Shown here piece after piece: positions 10,477-22,033 of a DNA stretch of 64,000 nucleotides. The translations under genes and the position numbers were made by a program. Positions within the stretch are counted from its first letter, which is position 1. The number at the start of each line of letters is the position of its first letter. The DNA is from Thermothielavioides terrestris NRRL 8126 (Eukaryota; Ascomycota; Sordariomycetes; Sordariales; Chaetomiaceae): the NCBI RefSeq assembly GCF_000226115.1, contig NC_016457.1, positions 1,674,001-1,738,000 of the forward strand, given 5' to 3'. The notes beneath the pieces are model-generated. The model was not told the origin of the DNA and made no database searches. It saw only the letters and a program-made list of their open reading frames with translations.

Positions 10477-11000
10477 CTAAATGGGGGTACTCAGCATGTG
10501 GCACAGTTTTCGCGAAGCTGCTTGATTGCTCCGGACACACCTCCCCCTGGATTTTTGATTACGTGGGGAATGCAACATGATGCTTGTCCTTTGACTAGGC
10601 AGACGTTTAAAGCCTCTATGCAGTGTATGTGCAGTGTCTAGGCAATGGTTAATCCTTTTGGCTGAGTAATGATCCTCATTGTAAGAGTTGCATTTGTCAC
10701 CCTAAGCCACCAACCAGTTTTGCGCTACGACTTACATGGCTCTGTTTCAGCAGGGTCTATATCCCGTGCCTATCACGATGAGAAATGCCACCATCGTGTA
10801 AATAAAAGTATATTTACCTTCCAGTTTCTGTGTTCAAATCGCTCTCTGTCCCCCCTAACCCCTTGGCATCGTCCTCATCACTCATTGTCTTCAACACCAT
10901 CGACCTCAGTTTCAAAAGGCTCAACTTAAAGCTTCAGGGAAACAAGGCTCCTCGATTTCCACCACACTCATCCCTCCCACACACACAATTTCCCACCACA
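8223..11000. other. Intergenic, 2.8 kb
   Basis: Starts with an 11-G run at 8232-8242. No convincing gene. A frame at 9542-9802 ends in a charged segment (KVEFDLAGPDLANYYKQAE) that looks protein-like, but it has no recognised domain and no clear upstream exon, so it is at most a gene fragment. A long A tract lies at 10421-10474. The last 200 bp are CT-rich and form the probable promoter and leader of the cupin gene. Confidence 0.45.
10421..10474. repeat. Poly(A) tract, 54 bp
   Basis: Uninterrupted run of 54 A on the plus strand. No retroelement frame or clear flanking duplication was found next to it. It could be the tail of a decayed retroposed sequence or a plain mononucleotide expansion; the length in an assembly is unreliable. 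Confidence 0.9.
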
Positions 11001-11813
11001 ATGTCTTCCTACAACCTCCCAGCTCCCCGCCGCATCACGGCCTCCAACCTGCCCCTGCCTTCGCAATACCACGGCGATGAGCACGCCGAGCCGGGCGTCG
11101 AGATCAAGATCGACAACCTGAAGGTCGACTCCCTCCTCAACGGCACGCTGATGCGCGCCAGGGTGGCCACCAGCAAGCAGATCCCCACCATCAACGACGG
11201 ACAGTATGTCTTGTTGCCCGTCCCGCGGGCCTCATCCCTAGCTAATTACCTATCTTTACTGTGTCACAAATAAATCAAATACTGACTCTCCCAGCGGCGA
11301 CATCCCCCTCGACGAGGTCCCGGGCATGGGCATCGTGCTGCCGGGCGGCCTGAACATGTACTACATCGACCTGGCGCCCAACACGGAGGGCACGATGCAC
11401 CGCACCACGTCGACCGACTACCTGGTGGTGATCTCGGGCGCGCTGAGCCTGCTGACGCCCGCGCCGGTGCCCTACCAGGTCAGGGACGGCAAGGCCACGC
11501 ACGGCGAGCCCGTCGAGACGGTCTGCCGCCCGGGCGATGTGGTGGCGCAGCGCGGGATGATGCATGCGTGCGTGTCTCCTCTTTTTCGCCCTCTTGGCCC
11601 TTCTCTTCTCTTTTTTTCCCTTCTTTTTTATTCTTCCTGCTGGGATCGAAAAATGAGAATGCTTTGCTGACCATTCCCTGAATACTCAGGCTCTCGAACC
11701 GTACCAACGACTGGGTGCGCCTGCTGGCTGTTGTACTGTCGTCCAACCCCAACAAGGTGCCCGTGGAGGGCACCGGCGGCCACAAGGAGCTGCCTGACGT
11801 TTGGCTGGCTTAG
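11001..11813 (+). CDS. Small cupin-domain protein
   Basis: Three exons (11001-11203, 11295-11567, 11690-11813) join to 199 residues. After a short N-terminus come GIVLPGGLNMYYIDLAPN, then TMHRTTSTDYLVVISGALSL, then VCRPGDVVAQRGMMHALSNRT. These are the two halves of a single cupin_2 beta-barrel, with one half metal-ligand-like (H, then E/D replaced by less typical residues) and the second half ending in a conserved His. Many fungal genomes carry such single-cupin proteins of unknown reaction near metabolic genes. Both introns have GT-AG ends and the phases join cleanly. The ATG at 11001 follows a CACCACA context and is the first in frame. The substrate cannot be inferred. Confidence 0.85.
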
Positions 11814-13257
11814 GTGGAGACACTTGAGGAGCGTGATGTGTAAGTGCACAGGTTGGAAAGGTACATGAGGGATAGTCGATTCGTCGTTCTGATATCCAAA
11901 GCTCGTGATTTTCTTGCAACTTATGCATCCTATCGGGAGTAGACCGCATACATCACATCAAGTTTGTCATGCAATCATCTGCGCAAAACGCATCAAGGCA
12001 TTCCAGGTTTCAACAAGATTGAGCCCTCCTCCACCGGCCGCGGTGCCACCTGGAGCCCAGTTAAGTCGTACCGGAGAAAGAGCCCTGCCATTCTCGCCCG
12101 CCAGATCCTCCGCCTATCCTATCTTCTTCGGGTATGACTAGCTAGAGTAGGGCTTTGGGGTTGTTGTCTGTCCGGCTTCGATAAACCGGCGTCGAGCTTT
12201 GAGTTCTCGGTACTCGAACCATATCCCCTTGATCTTCTCATGCTTCTTGGCGATCTGGTCCTTTGCACAGAGATAAGCCATCCTCGCGCTGATGTTTTTA
12301 ACCTCCAGGGTTTGAGGAGGGAGAGATGGCAATAATAAACTGGAACTTAGGGTTTACAGGAAGCTTTGATGGGCGGAGTTGTTGAGTTATTCTCGGGAAT
12401 CTTTGAGCGCAGTTCACGGTGTAAGTCCTGTGGGGGTGGGTGCAGTTCTTGGTCCAGCAGGGTCTCGGGGGCGTTTTGTATACAAGGCGGTCCAGCTCGT
12501 CATGCAAGTCCTATCCCGCTTGCACACCCTCTGGACTCCTGGAGTACTCATCACTGGTCATGTGTCTCGATCACCAGAACGGAGACCGGCCGCCGTTGAG
12601 GAGACACATACTAGAGGTGAATGGATCTTTTCCCTTCACCCATAGCACCATGAGAGTTACGCTCGCTTGCACACCCTCTGAAGTACCGAGTAAGGTTTTT
12701 ACCTTACCCGTGTCACTGCTGCACCGCTGCGCGCTGCAAAATCTCCAGCGTTACATGGATACAGTTGCTGACGGCACGCACTGCTCATCGCTCACCCGGT
12801 GCTTTACTAGATGCGATCCCACTTGCATTTCCGGAGTGGAGCTCCCTTCGTAACGACTATGAGCGGCGCCCGAGACGGAGGCGGGCAGGCGTGGCCCATT
12901 CCACGTCTTTCACACCCTTCGAGTCTTGTGGAATGCCCCTCAAGCAATCGCGATGGAGATTTAAGTTAAATATTTAAATACCTATGCTTATTCGGCGCCA
13001 AGACCCTGTCCGCCGCGGGGTTGCGAACATCCCGACTGTTTGTGTGCGACCCTCACTCCTTGACCGCTTAATTAAGGGCTTGAGCTGACCGTCTTCAGCG
13101 CCCCTCAACTTCACAACTTCCCGTCCGTCCCCCTTGAGCCGTCTGCATCTCACAACGGTCTGATCCCCGCGCGGAACAGCGAACAAGACTGTCTCCTCCC
13201 GTGACTCCTGTCGCTGTTGAGTCCTTTCTCCCCCAGCGCAGATTCGCATCACGCACA
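11814..13257. other. Intergenic, 1.4 kb
   Basis: No supported gene. On the minus strand, 12138-12300 translates to a charged, helix-like segment (AKDQIAKKHEKIKGIWFEY). It has no ATG start of its own and no clear partner exon, so it may be the relic of a gene. The last 200 bp upstream of 13258 are CT-rich and probably form the leader of the next gene. Confidence 0.45.
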
Positions 13258-14402
13258 ATGTAAGCAAACGCCATGTGAGACTGTTGGAACTGACCGTGTC
13301 GCTAACCGGAAGATTCTCACAAAGGGCCGACACGCTCGGTTCTGCTTCCTACCGAGAAGGACAACCACTAGATCTCCAAGTATGCGAAAGCTACTCCGGC
13401 GACCTGCCGTCCCGGATCACCGCCACTATCAGCAAGGTGCTCTCGATGACCATGGCCGTTGTACTGGATGTCAGCTTCCAAACCCGGCGTGGTCAGCTTA
13501 TCCACGGCGTGCTCAAGCTCTACGACCGTCGATTTGGCTCAAGTCTCCGCAATATCCTCACCAACAAGCCCGCGCCATACACGCAGGAAAATGAGGCAGC
13601 GTTTGAGACCTTCGTCGGGCGGGGCATGATGCCTGAATTCATCCACTACCTAAAGCAAAAGAGCGAGACTGAGACACTCCCCATCGCAGCTCGGCAGTTC
13701 CTTGAGGAACCCGATCGCACCAAAGGCCTTGCCAAGTTCGAAGCAACGCTATGGCACGACTGCATTGAGTACTTTGAATGCGAGACCAAGGCCTACAACC
13801 GACTCGCCGATCTCCAGGGCAAGTTGGTTCCGCGCATGCTAGCCCATGTAAGTCTGTCGCCCACGAAGCTCGCGACGAGCATAGCGCCGGAGGCAGCGCC
13901 CTACTTCGATGTTAGAGGCATCCTTCTAGAACGCATCGATGGATATTGTTTGGGAGACGTGGAGCTAGGTCCCCTGCCACAAGACTTGAGGACGTTGCAG
14001 CAGGTCATCCAGTCGGCCGCTGATGCAGCGCACGAGATCAACAAGCGCGGCATCATCATGAATGATTGTGCACCGCGCAACGTGGTCGTAGACGGCAAGT
14101 CGAACACACCACGCATCGTCGACCTGGCACAATGCTACTTCCGGGAGGAGCTGGTGGAACAATGGTACAAAGATGGGTGGCAAGAGGACGAGGATTGGGA
14201 TCCGGATGTCGAGTATTGGGAGCAAGCCGAGAATAACCCAGCGGCGATTGGACTGGTGATGGTGACTCGTATACAAAAGAGGACGGGTGTGAAGCTGGAC
14301 ATCAGGTATCCCGACTATAAGGAGATCATTGCCGGGATCAGGCGGAGAAAAGCGGAGGTAGCTGCAGCGGAGGGAAAAGGGGCGCCGCAAAAGTCGAGTT
14401 GA
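13258..14402 (+). CDS. Protein kinase-like (PK-like fold) protein
   Basis: Predicted 359 residues. The kinase-like reading frame has no ATG before the conserved N-terminus. Joining AT at 13258-13259 to G at 13325 across a 65-nt GT-AG intron (GTAAGC...branch-like GCTAAC...AAAG) creates ATG GCC GAC in the correct frame. The body shows an N-lobe with SFQTRRGQLIHGVLKLYDRRFG (lysine in a VLKLYDR strand). A catalytic-loop-like HEINKRGIIMNDCAPRNVVV and a DFG-like IVDLAQC follow. This is the layout of fungal kinase-like orphans related to phosphotransferases rather than classical Ser/Thr kinases. The C-terminus is charged and helical. Its substrate is unknown. Single-exon use of a GTG at 13275 is the alternative, but is unlikely in a fungus. 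Confidence 0.75.
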
Positions 14403-15156
14403 AGTGTTGTCTGGCGCAGCGGTGCCTCCGGCGGGCAAGCTGGACATGTCATACCTCGGTTTCCCCCTTTTCCAATGGACAAGACGGTGGTGACTCAGGT
14501 CGTTACAATCTGTTACTCAGCGCGCACACCCCCAGACGAGTCAAGATCATTCCGCCCCGTCTTCCATGGACATCCGGACGCCTAACCAATGGAGAAGGCT
14601 CAAATCATGGCTAGATTGACTGCTTATATGGGTCTTTGGCTGCCTAGATGAACGAAGATGCTGTCAGCATAGAACGGCCCTGAGCTAAAGTCCCAATAAC
14701 GAAAAATGGGGCAACCAAACTTCTTAGCTCAGTGGTTCAACAGATGCTACTGAGACACACTTAAAAATCTAGCTGCAAGCACTGTCCATACCCGAGTCGC
14801 CACAAGCCAGTCTTTCCCGTTCATTGACGTTCGTGTCCTAGCCCCGCCAAACGCAGGTGCGGAGTCTGATGTGCTTCGTACCCGACCTTAGGCATGTGGG
14901 GAGCTATGCCATGTACTCCTCTCGAGCAAACACAGGGTAGGGTTTGTGTTGTGGGAAGTGTTGGACAATCCAACAGTCAGTCGCGACTGAATGGAGGAGG
15001 ACACTTTTGAATGCAGCAGCTGGATCTGTGCCCGTTCTGCGTGGAACTTGTCAAGAAAGGGCCTGCGGCAGGTGACTCGACTGCAATCGCTCATCATTCC
15101 AGAGAGGCCCCAGCAGCCGAGACGTCTTCTTCCGACACCGTGACTCCAGTTGTTAC
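14403..15156. other. Intergenic; possible start of a decayed HET gene
   Basis: No intact gene. A short frame from 15011 begins with LDLCPFCVELVKKG, a Cys-containing N-terminus of a kind seen in some HET proteins. It may be the front of the pseudogene that follows. Confidence 0.4.
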
Positions 15157-15551
15157 GTGCGCTTTTATGATGGCGACGTCCGGGATCGTCCCACTTTCGA
15201 CAAGCGCCTTGGCTCGCTGGGCTGGTCGCTACAAGAGCATTGCGTTCCCCAACCCCGGGTCCCGTCTACCTCAGCGCCGCATGGGAAAAGGTCGTCGAGA
15301 TTTACTCCGGAAGGTTACTCATCATTGAACAATATCGCATTCCCGAGATTGCTGGCATTTTCCGGCACTTCGCATCAGTCTTGAACGGTGAGCCTGTCCT
15401 GGGATTGTGGAAGACGACCATATCCCGCGACACGGCATGGACGCGGCTGTGGGTACAGAGACCTGCCAAGGCACCGGGCGGTCTGTCCTTGTGCCGCTCG
15501 TTGAACAACCAGCGTTTCTTGGCATGGCTGTGCATCAGCCCCTATGATTAG
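15157..15551 (+). pseudogene. HET (heterokaryon incompatibility) domain fragment
   Basis: Two frames together read as the later part of a HET domain. DRPTFDKRLGSLGWSLQE in one frame resembles the L-x-x-R-G-W-x-x-Q-E block. In another frame, from about 15260, comes AAWEKVVEIYSGRLL, then IPEIAGIFRHFASVLN and GLWKTTI, resembling the W-x-x-I-V-x-x-Y-S and later blocks. The distance between the two blocks is shorter than usual, so there is a frameshift and probably a deletion. The N-terminal HET core is not readable upstream. HET proteins trigger cell death after fusion of unlike strains; this copy cannot make a complete protein. Assignment is by motif pattern. Confidence 0.65.
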
Positions 15552-16067
15552 CTCAGGTTACAATGCCTTGAAGCACCATGCATGGGAGACATAGTGTACG
15601 TCTTGGCGCTCTTGGACGCCGCTGCAGCCACTACGGCTAGCTGCTTGTTACCGTCCTGGGTATAGGCGTCGGCGGCGGAGCGGTTCCTCAAGCCGTGGAC
15701 GGGAAGGCGGTTAAGGCACTCAAGCGCTCGATCAAGTGTGCTATTACCCGGCAACTTGGCGTCGAGGAGCACGCCTTTTAATCGAATCATGTCCATCGAG
15801 AGGCATGGCAAGTTCAAAGGAATGATAAGGTACAGTTCTTGGTAGGCTGCAGGCCGCGACAGCCTGGGAACAGGGAGGCTTTCCTATTGACCTTGACGAC
15901 TTTTGATAGCTTACTAGATATTGGGAAAGCGAATCCCTAACTACGTGGCCTGTTTTCTCCGATCAGCAATTATTTTCCCAGCCTGCTTCAGCCGTTAAAC
16001 TCCTTAAAACCTCGATCACGAAACAACATAATCAGCAGAATACAATGCTCTGACCCTCAGCCGACCA
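15552..16067. other. Intergenic
   Basis: Sequence after the HET fragment, possibly its decayed 3' end, then the 3' flank of the Tsc10 gene. No frame with recognisable content. Confidence 0.45.
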
Positions 16068-17227
16068 TCACTTCTTCCCCAGCATCCCGCTCGCGCCGTG
16101 CTGCCTCCCCCACTTGGAGACCTTGCTGTCCATATCCCACCGGATGAACACCATCACGATCAGCACCACCCAGCCGAGCAGCGTGTTGGCCAGGCCCTTC
16201 CAGAAGCCGCCGCGCACGCTGCCGCCCATCACGGAGGTCATGACCAGGCGGATGATGGTGGAGGTGGGCACGAGCTCCTCGCCGGCCTCGAGGCCGGCGA
16301 TGGCGCGGCGCGCGCACTCGTCCGGGCTCAGCACCTGGTCGCCCTCCTCGAGCGCCTTGGTCAGGTCGGTCTTGACGCGGTTCTCGTCCTCGAGCGACTG
16401 CGTCGGCATGGTGGCCGGGAACACGGCGTGCACGCGCACGCGCGGCAGGTCCGGCCGCGCCCCCGCGTACAGGTTCATCTCCTGCGAGAGCGAGTCGGCC
16501 AGCGAGCGGACGGCCGCCTTGGACGGCGCGTACGGCGTGAAGCCGGCGAAGCTGTAGAAGGAGACGAAGGAGCCCGTGAAGATGAGGTGGCGCGCCGGGG
16601 GGGCAGGGGTCTTGCGGCTGCTGCCGGCGTCGGCGTCCGCGGGCGCGGGAGAGCGCAGCCAGGCGTTGAGTATCGCGTGCGCCATGTACGCGCACGAGAA
16701 GTAGTTGCTGTCCATCATGGTTTGGAATTGCTCCACGGGGGTGTCGATGACCAGAGTCGGGTGGGCGCTGCCGCTGCAGCACCAGACGATGTCGGGCGGC
16801 GCGCCGTCGTTCCACGCCGTCGCCTCCTTCACCACGCGAGCGCACTCGGCCGCCGTGGTCACGTCGGCGCGGATGTAGTGGAAGCGCTGCTTGTCGGGGA
16901 ACCGGGCGCCTTGCTGGTTTCACTTGCTCAGTGGGCGTGCTCCTATAACAGGACGCAACGTACCACGGTGCCTTACCGAAATGTGGGCAACACCCTCCTC
17001 CAGCTTGCCGACATCGCGTGCAGCGATGATAACATTCGCGCCCTTTCCGGCGAGCTGACGCGCTGCGCTGAGCCCTAGACCGCGCGAGCCGCCGGTGATG
17101 AGGACCGTCTAAAGGGTGGCGCCCGGCGTTGTCAGTCTCATGAAGTCGGCAGCAATAGGTGAGACAGCAATGAAGGACTTACACGGCCCTCAACGGGGAA
17201 TTCGTTCTTCGACAGAAATGAGCCCAT
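16068..17227 (-). CDS. TSC10: 3-ketodihydrosphingosine reductase
   Basis: Three exons (17183-17227, 16977-17108, 16068-16913), all phase 0, give 340 residues. The short-chain dehydrogenase signature is complete: TVLITGGSRGLGLSAARQLA (NADPH-binding Gly motif) at the start of exon 2, a CCSGSAHP segment, the catalytic Ser region IFTGSFVSFYSFAG and YAPSKAA (YxxxK). The C-terminal hydrophobic stretch LLGWVVLIVMVFI would anchor it in the ER membrane, as in Tsc10/KDSR. The enzyme reduces 3-ketodihydrosphingosine to dihydrosphingosine in the second step of sphingolipid synthesis. The start at 17227 (MGSFLSKNEF) is the first ATG of a short exon with the expected join VEGR-TVLITGG. It is divergent from the PTH11-like gene at 17897. 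Confidence 0.9.
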
Positions 17228-17896
17228 CTCTTTGCGGGTTTGCTCAATCCCTCGAGAGGGATTGGCGGTTTTGAGAGTTGCGATACACCGCCTCGTGCGA
17301 GCCGCGGTCCAGAGTCGCAGTCTGGTGTTGTTGAAGGGCGATTGTCGATCACCGACAAACTCGATTTGCACTTGATTGGCGCTTCACAATACGGCCCGGG
17401 GTGTGGCGCAGCAGGGGCTCATCGCTGTACGGATGATTCCGTGGGGTGCCGTGTAACTGCCCGATGCACCACTCGCGGGGAAAAGCTGTATCGCGTGTTC
17501 TGCATGCGGGCGGGTGCGCCCCCACCAAGCTGCAAGAACCAGCCCGAAGCCAAGGCAGCAGCGCCAAATCCTTCCGGCTCATCGCCCTATAGACTCGTTC
17601 AACGGTGTCGTACCGCTGCACGATGGAGGCTCAGTCGCTATTTTCATTTGCGCGAACTCAAATATGTCGCAGCCATCCCACTCTTGGCGTCATCAGCAGA
17701 CTGCTGCTGCTGCCACACGCTGGTCAGCTCACGGCTCACGAAGAGCTCGCGTTGCAACCCTACTATGCGCCAGTTTCAACTTTAAGGGCGCTTGCCGGCC
17801 CTGTCGTCGTCAAGTCGTCCGGAAACCTCACACATATCTCTCCCCGGAGTGTCACCAGGGCCCGAAGCCCCGCCGACTGAACCAGCGCTGCTGTCC
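17228..17896. other. Divergent intergenic region
   Basis: 669 bp between the starts of Tsc10 (leftward) and the PTH11-like gene (rightward), so it should hold both promoters. Frames here mirror each other on both strands and carry no motif. Confidence 0.5.
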
Positions 17897-19329
17897 ATGG
17901 TTCCGCTGAGCTTGCTAATAGCGCGCTCCGACTACAACGATGCGGCGCCGTCTAGCACCGACGACGGCAGCGGCGATGCCACGCTCGGGGTCAGCGGGCT
18001 GGTGATCGCGCTGGCCGTGATCTCGGTTGCTCTGCGCTTCTACACGCGCATCTTCACCCGGCTCGGCCTCGGTTGGGACGACTGGCTCATCTTCGCGGCC
18101 GTCATCTTCACGCTGGCAACCGCCGTGCTGCTGCTCTGGGGTAAATACGCTCACCGCCGAATGCGCGAATCATCAAGCAGCAAAAAATCAAATTCCGCTC
18201 ACAATTGCGTGCAGGCAACAGCGTCGACCCCAACGGCACGTGGGTCTCGGAGAACACAAACCCGAACTACGACTACACGCCGCAGGACATCTTCTACCTG
18301 AAGCTCGCCTTCGCCTGCTCCATCCTCTACTTCCTCATCGCCGGCACCACCAAGCTGGGCATCCTGTTCATGTACAACCGCATCTTCTACGTCAGCCGCG
18401 CCTTCCGGTTCCAGCTCTGGGTGGCAAGCTTCCTCGTCGTCAGCTGGTGGTTCGCCTGCAACCTGACCGCCTTCCTGAACTGTCGGCCCCTGGAATGGAG
18501 CTGGCTCAACAGCCTGGCCGATCCGCGGTACTGCATCAACTACAACATCTTCTGGATGGCCGCCGGCGCCTGCGAGATCTTCCTCGACGTGCTGATTCTG
18601 ACGCTGCCCATCAGCGTCATGATGCGGATGGGCCTGACGCTGAGGCAAAAGTTTACCGTGGGGGGCATTTTCCTGCTGGGCGGATTGTGAGTACTTAACC
18701 GGCTTTTGTTTCCATGCGGAGCGGAGCGCTAGGTGTGCTGACTGGCGGAAAACGCTTGCAGCGTCATCATCACCGGCCTGGTCAAGGTGATCCTGGGCTA
18801 CCCGCCCGGCAGCCGCGTGCCGAGCTACTCCAACACGGAGGTCTGGACCGAAGTGCACACGGCCATGTCGATGGTCTGCGCCTGCCTACCCATCTTCGGC
18901 CCGCTGGCGCGGAAAATCAAAAGGTCGGCCTTCGGTCGTTGGGTTTCGGCCCACTGTGGCCGCCGGAAGCCGGGGCCGCCGCGGCAATCCGAAAAGGGGC
19001 CGCAAGGGCCTTCGTGGTCCAAGATCAAGCTGCCAAGCTGGCACTCGAGCAGGTTTGCGAAATCGAGAGACGAGAGGGAAGACCCCGAGCCCGGGATTGT
19101 GGCTGTTATGGAGCGCCCGAGTCCGTCGGGACAGGAACCCGATGACCAGATGGTGCAGCCGCCTAAAGCGGTTCATACGAGATCATCGACATCAACAACA
19201 ACAGATGCAAGGCCACTGGCCGATCCAATGGAGTGGCGACTTACCATATGGCGGGCGCAGGGGAGTACGGATCCAGAGTTGATGCCTGATATACGGCAGG
19301 AGATGTTCCAGCGCGGCTTTGTTGTTTGA
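17897..19329 (+). CDS. PTH11/rhodopsin-domain-like integral membrane protein
   Basis: Three exons (17897-18140, 18215-18686, 18762-19329) give 427 residues. Seven hydrophobic segments can be read, starting GVSGLVIALAVISVALRFYTRI. FTRLGLGWDDWLIFAAV is the hallmark of the fungal rhodopsin-domain (SAT5/PTH11-like) family. KLGILFMYNRIF, a Cys-containing loop, DVLILTLPI and a last segment ending CACLPIFGPL follow. The roughly 150-residue C-terminal tail is polar and basic. Family members sit in the plasma membrane; a few act in surface or host sensing, but most have no known ligand. The first ATG in frame at 17897 fits. It contains no extracellular CFEM domain, so it is not a classical Pth11. Confidence 0.87.
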
Positions 19330-20209
19330 TTTTTGATATACCCCACGGATTAGCCGTTGACGCGATAGTCACAGTATTCAGTATAGAAACGAATTCACAT
19401 CCATGGATCACATTCGAAACGCGACGACGGCGGTTGGATCTGATGAATGCGATCCAAGCCGGCCTCTGGGGAAGTTCGTCCAGACAGCTTGACGGTGGCT
19501 CAAGATCCGAGCGGGGATCGCGGGGCCCCCGGCGGCTCGGTCACAGCGTAGTACACGACGAAGAGAGACATTGGGCTCAACTCAAATTCGACGTCTACAA
19601 TAAATCATGTCCTTTCTTGCCACGGGCCTTGCCGGGAACCGAGCCTTCTTCTAGGGTTGATTTTGCGATTGAGGGTTAGGGTACAGCATCAGCAACGGGG
19701 CGGATGTTATGAAACAAGCGCGAATCACATATGTCAACACAAGGATATGGATTGATTCACCGAGTTTAAGCCTCGCTGTTCGACTTGTTCCGAGCCGAGC
19801 ACAGCGTTATAACTACCTAGGTGGTGTCTTCAAGGAGCAGCGGGTCCGTGTCGTTGGCCAACGATGAAGAACCGCTGCGTTTGGCTGGGTCGGGACGCAC
19901 CAACCATCAGCTGGAATTGTCAAGTTTTCAGGGACATCAAGACCAGAGAGTCAGGTGGACGGGTGCTTCCGTCACTAGCATGGATGCTTGAATTGAAGCT
20001 TGACCTGGGAGTCGGTTATGACAATTGCACATCCCTGCTAAGATCCGGGCATTGAATATCGCGCTAGGCGTAAAAGGAAGTACCCCTGCTCATAATCATC
20101 AAGGTCCCCGACCGGCTCCGCTTGTGGACGATCGCTGCCGACGGCAACGGCCCGCGCAGGGGTGCCAACACGATCACTCCCAGCGCTGTCGTCTAGTGTA
20201 GACCAGCAG
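19330..20209. other. Intergenic, 0.9 kb
   Basis: Between the PTH11-like gene and Zrg17. A frame open upstream of 20210 begins with GTG only (20162) and is not taken as the start. Nothing else seen. Confidence 0.5.
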
Positions 20210-22033
20210 ATGGCTCCGAGCCTGCACCGTACTGAACCACCGGGGACCCCGCCAAGAACGGCCATTGGAGAACCCGCGTTCCGGTTCAGCGTTATTTGCG
20301 ACGACGACGACGACGACCAAGACCAGGCCGGCGGCGGTCAAGACGGGCGCGACAACCACGGCGACGACACGGAGCCCTTGCTCAGCACCGCCGCCTTCCT
20401 TCATCCTCACCACGCAACGCCGCTGCGCCCGCTGACTCCCGAACATACGCCCGCCATGGCGACCGAAGACAGGCTCGCCAGTGGCGGCATCAGCGCATCC
20501 CCGCCCAAAAATCCCTTCAATTTTCAGACGCAGTTCATCTCTACCGCCCCGGTCAAATCTGTATGTCACCTCTGCGTTGTCTCTTTTTCCAGATAATGGC
20601 GAACCGCCCACCAAGTCGGCCGCTGACCACCGCATCGCGTGCCCCAGAGCATCGGCCAGCGCCGTGGCCACCGCTACAAGCACAGCTCCATAAGCGCACA
20701 ACACCAGATCTTTCAGGAGCCGCCGCCGCGACCGCCCCCCGTCCTCCCCGCCTCCCTCCCGATACCAACCCTCAAAGAAGCCTGGGCCAGCATGCAGCGC
20801 GAGCAGCGCGCCCGCCTCTGGTGGTGCTGCTGCCACGCCGCCGTCGCCATGTACGTCTTCTTCGCCGCCGAGGGCTCGCTCGCCATGACCGCCCTCTCCC
20901 ACCTCGTCTTCTTCGACGTCGGCTCCGCCGCCGTGTGCGTCGCCGTCGACGTGCTGGGCAATTTCGAGGTCTGGCGGCGCTCCAGCATCCGCCACCCCTT
21001 CGGCCTGCAGCGCGCCGAGGTCCTCGCCGGCTTCGCCATGTCCGTCTTCCTCGTCTTCGGCGGCTTCGACCTCATCTCCCACAACCTCAAGCACTTCCTC
21101 GAAACGGTCGGCGAGCACGTGCCGCACCACCCGACCGCCGGCAGCGACCAGGCGGCGCACGCCGGCCACGCCCACCACGCGCGCTACGTCTCCCCCGGGA
21201 CCGTCGACTTCGCCAGCCTCGCGGCCGTGGTCAGCACGCTGGTGAGCGCGTACGGGCTGCGCAACCACGGGCGGATCCGGCGCGTGATGCGGGTGCCGTT
21301 CCCCTACCTGGCGAGCCTGCTGCCCGGCGCCGGCCTGCTCGCGAACCCGTTCCACTTCCTGACGCTCTGCTTCTCCTTCCTGCTGCTGCTGCTCCCGCTC
21401 GTCAGCGTGCCGCTCTTCCTCTGGCTCGACCGCCTCATCTGCGCCGCCATCGCCGCCAGCATGTTCGTGCTCGGCACCCGCCTGGCCGTCGCCCAGGGCC
21501 TGATGCTGCTAATGAGCTACAGCGGCGGCGGGCTGCCCTCCTCCTCCTCCTCCGCCACCGCTGCCAGTCAGGACCCGAGGATATCCCACTCCGAAAAGAA
21601 GAAGCTCCTCACCACGACCACCACCACCAACACCAACAACACCAACCACACGATATCCTCCGTCCTCCGCGAGATCGAGTCCGACCCGCAGGTCGCCCGC
21701 GTCGAGGAGGCCCAGTTCTGGCAGGTGCACTACGGTCTGGCCATGGCCAACCTGAAGGTCGTGGTCAACCGCCACCACCACCACCACCCCAGCAGCAGCA
21801 GCAGCAGCACTGGTCACGGTGGAGGCGGCACCAACGGGACGGGTAATGGTGCCGGCGCCGGCGCCGGCGGCGGTATGGACGACGACGGCGGGGCGGCGGG
21901 GCCGGCGGCGCAGCTGAGCCAGCTGCGCGGGCGGCTGGCGCGGGTGGTGCAGAATCGGCTGGGCGAGGGCGGGTATGGGAGGGGCGGGAGTCTGCGGTGG
22001 GAGGTGACGGTGCAGTTTTGTTCGGATGGGTGA
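20210..22033 (+). CDS. ZRG17: Zinc transporter of the cation diffusion facilitator family, Zrg17-like
   Basis: Two exons (20210-20560, 20648-22033) give up to 578 residues. FNFQTQFISTAPVKSS, IGQRRGHRYKHSSISAQHQI and the following proline run are typical of the N-terminus of fungal Zrg17. The CDF core includes FFDVGSAAVCVAVDVLGN, HPFGLQRAEVLAGFAMSVFL and SAYGLRNHGR. The cytosolic tail holds a five-His run, Gly-rich spacers and a conserved last part (LREIESDPQVARVEEAQFW). In yeast Zrg17 pairs with Msc2 to move zinc into the ER; the same role is inferred. The start is uncertain. ATG 20456 (MATEDRLASG) would remove an 82-residue Asp/Pro-rich front; 20210 is the most upstream ATG in frame. Confidence 0.87.

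Noticed and set aside
3199..11813. A secondary-metabolite gene cluster (MFS exporter, laccase, transporter, cupin)
   Set aside because: No polyketide synthase, peptide synthetase, terpene synthase or cluster regulator is present, and two of the genes are broken.
12138..12332. Charged minus-strand frame of 64 codons
   Set aside because: It starts at TTG, not ATG, and has no exon partner or known motif; kept only as a note in the intergenic entry.
13275..13300. Start of the kinase-like gene at 13275
   Set aside because: The codon there is GTG; the split ATG at 13258/13325 gives a fungal-type start.
20162..20209. Upstream extension of Zrg17
   Set aside because: It opens only at a GTG; the most upstream in-frame ATG is 20210.
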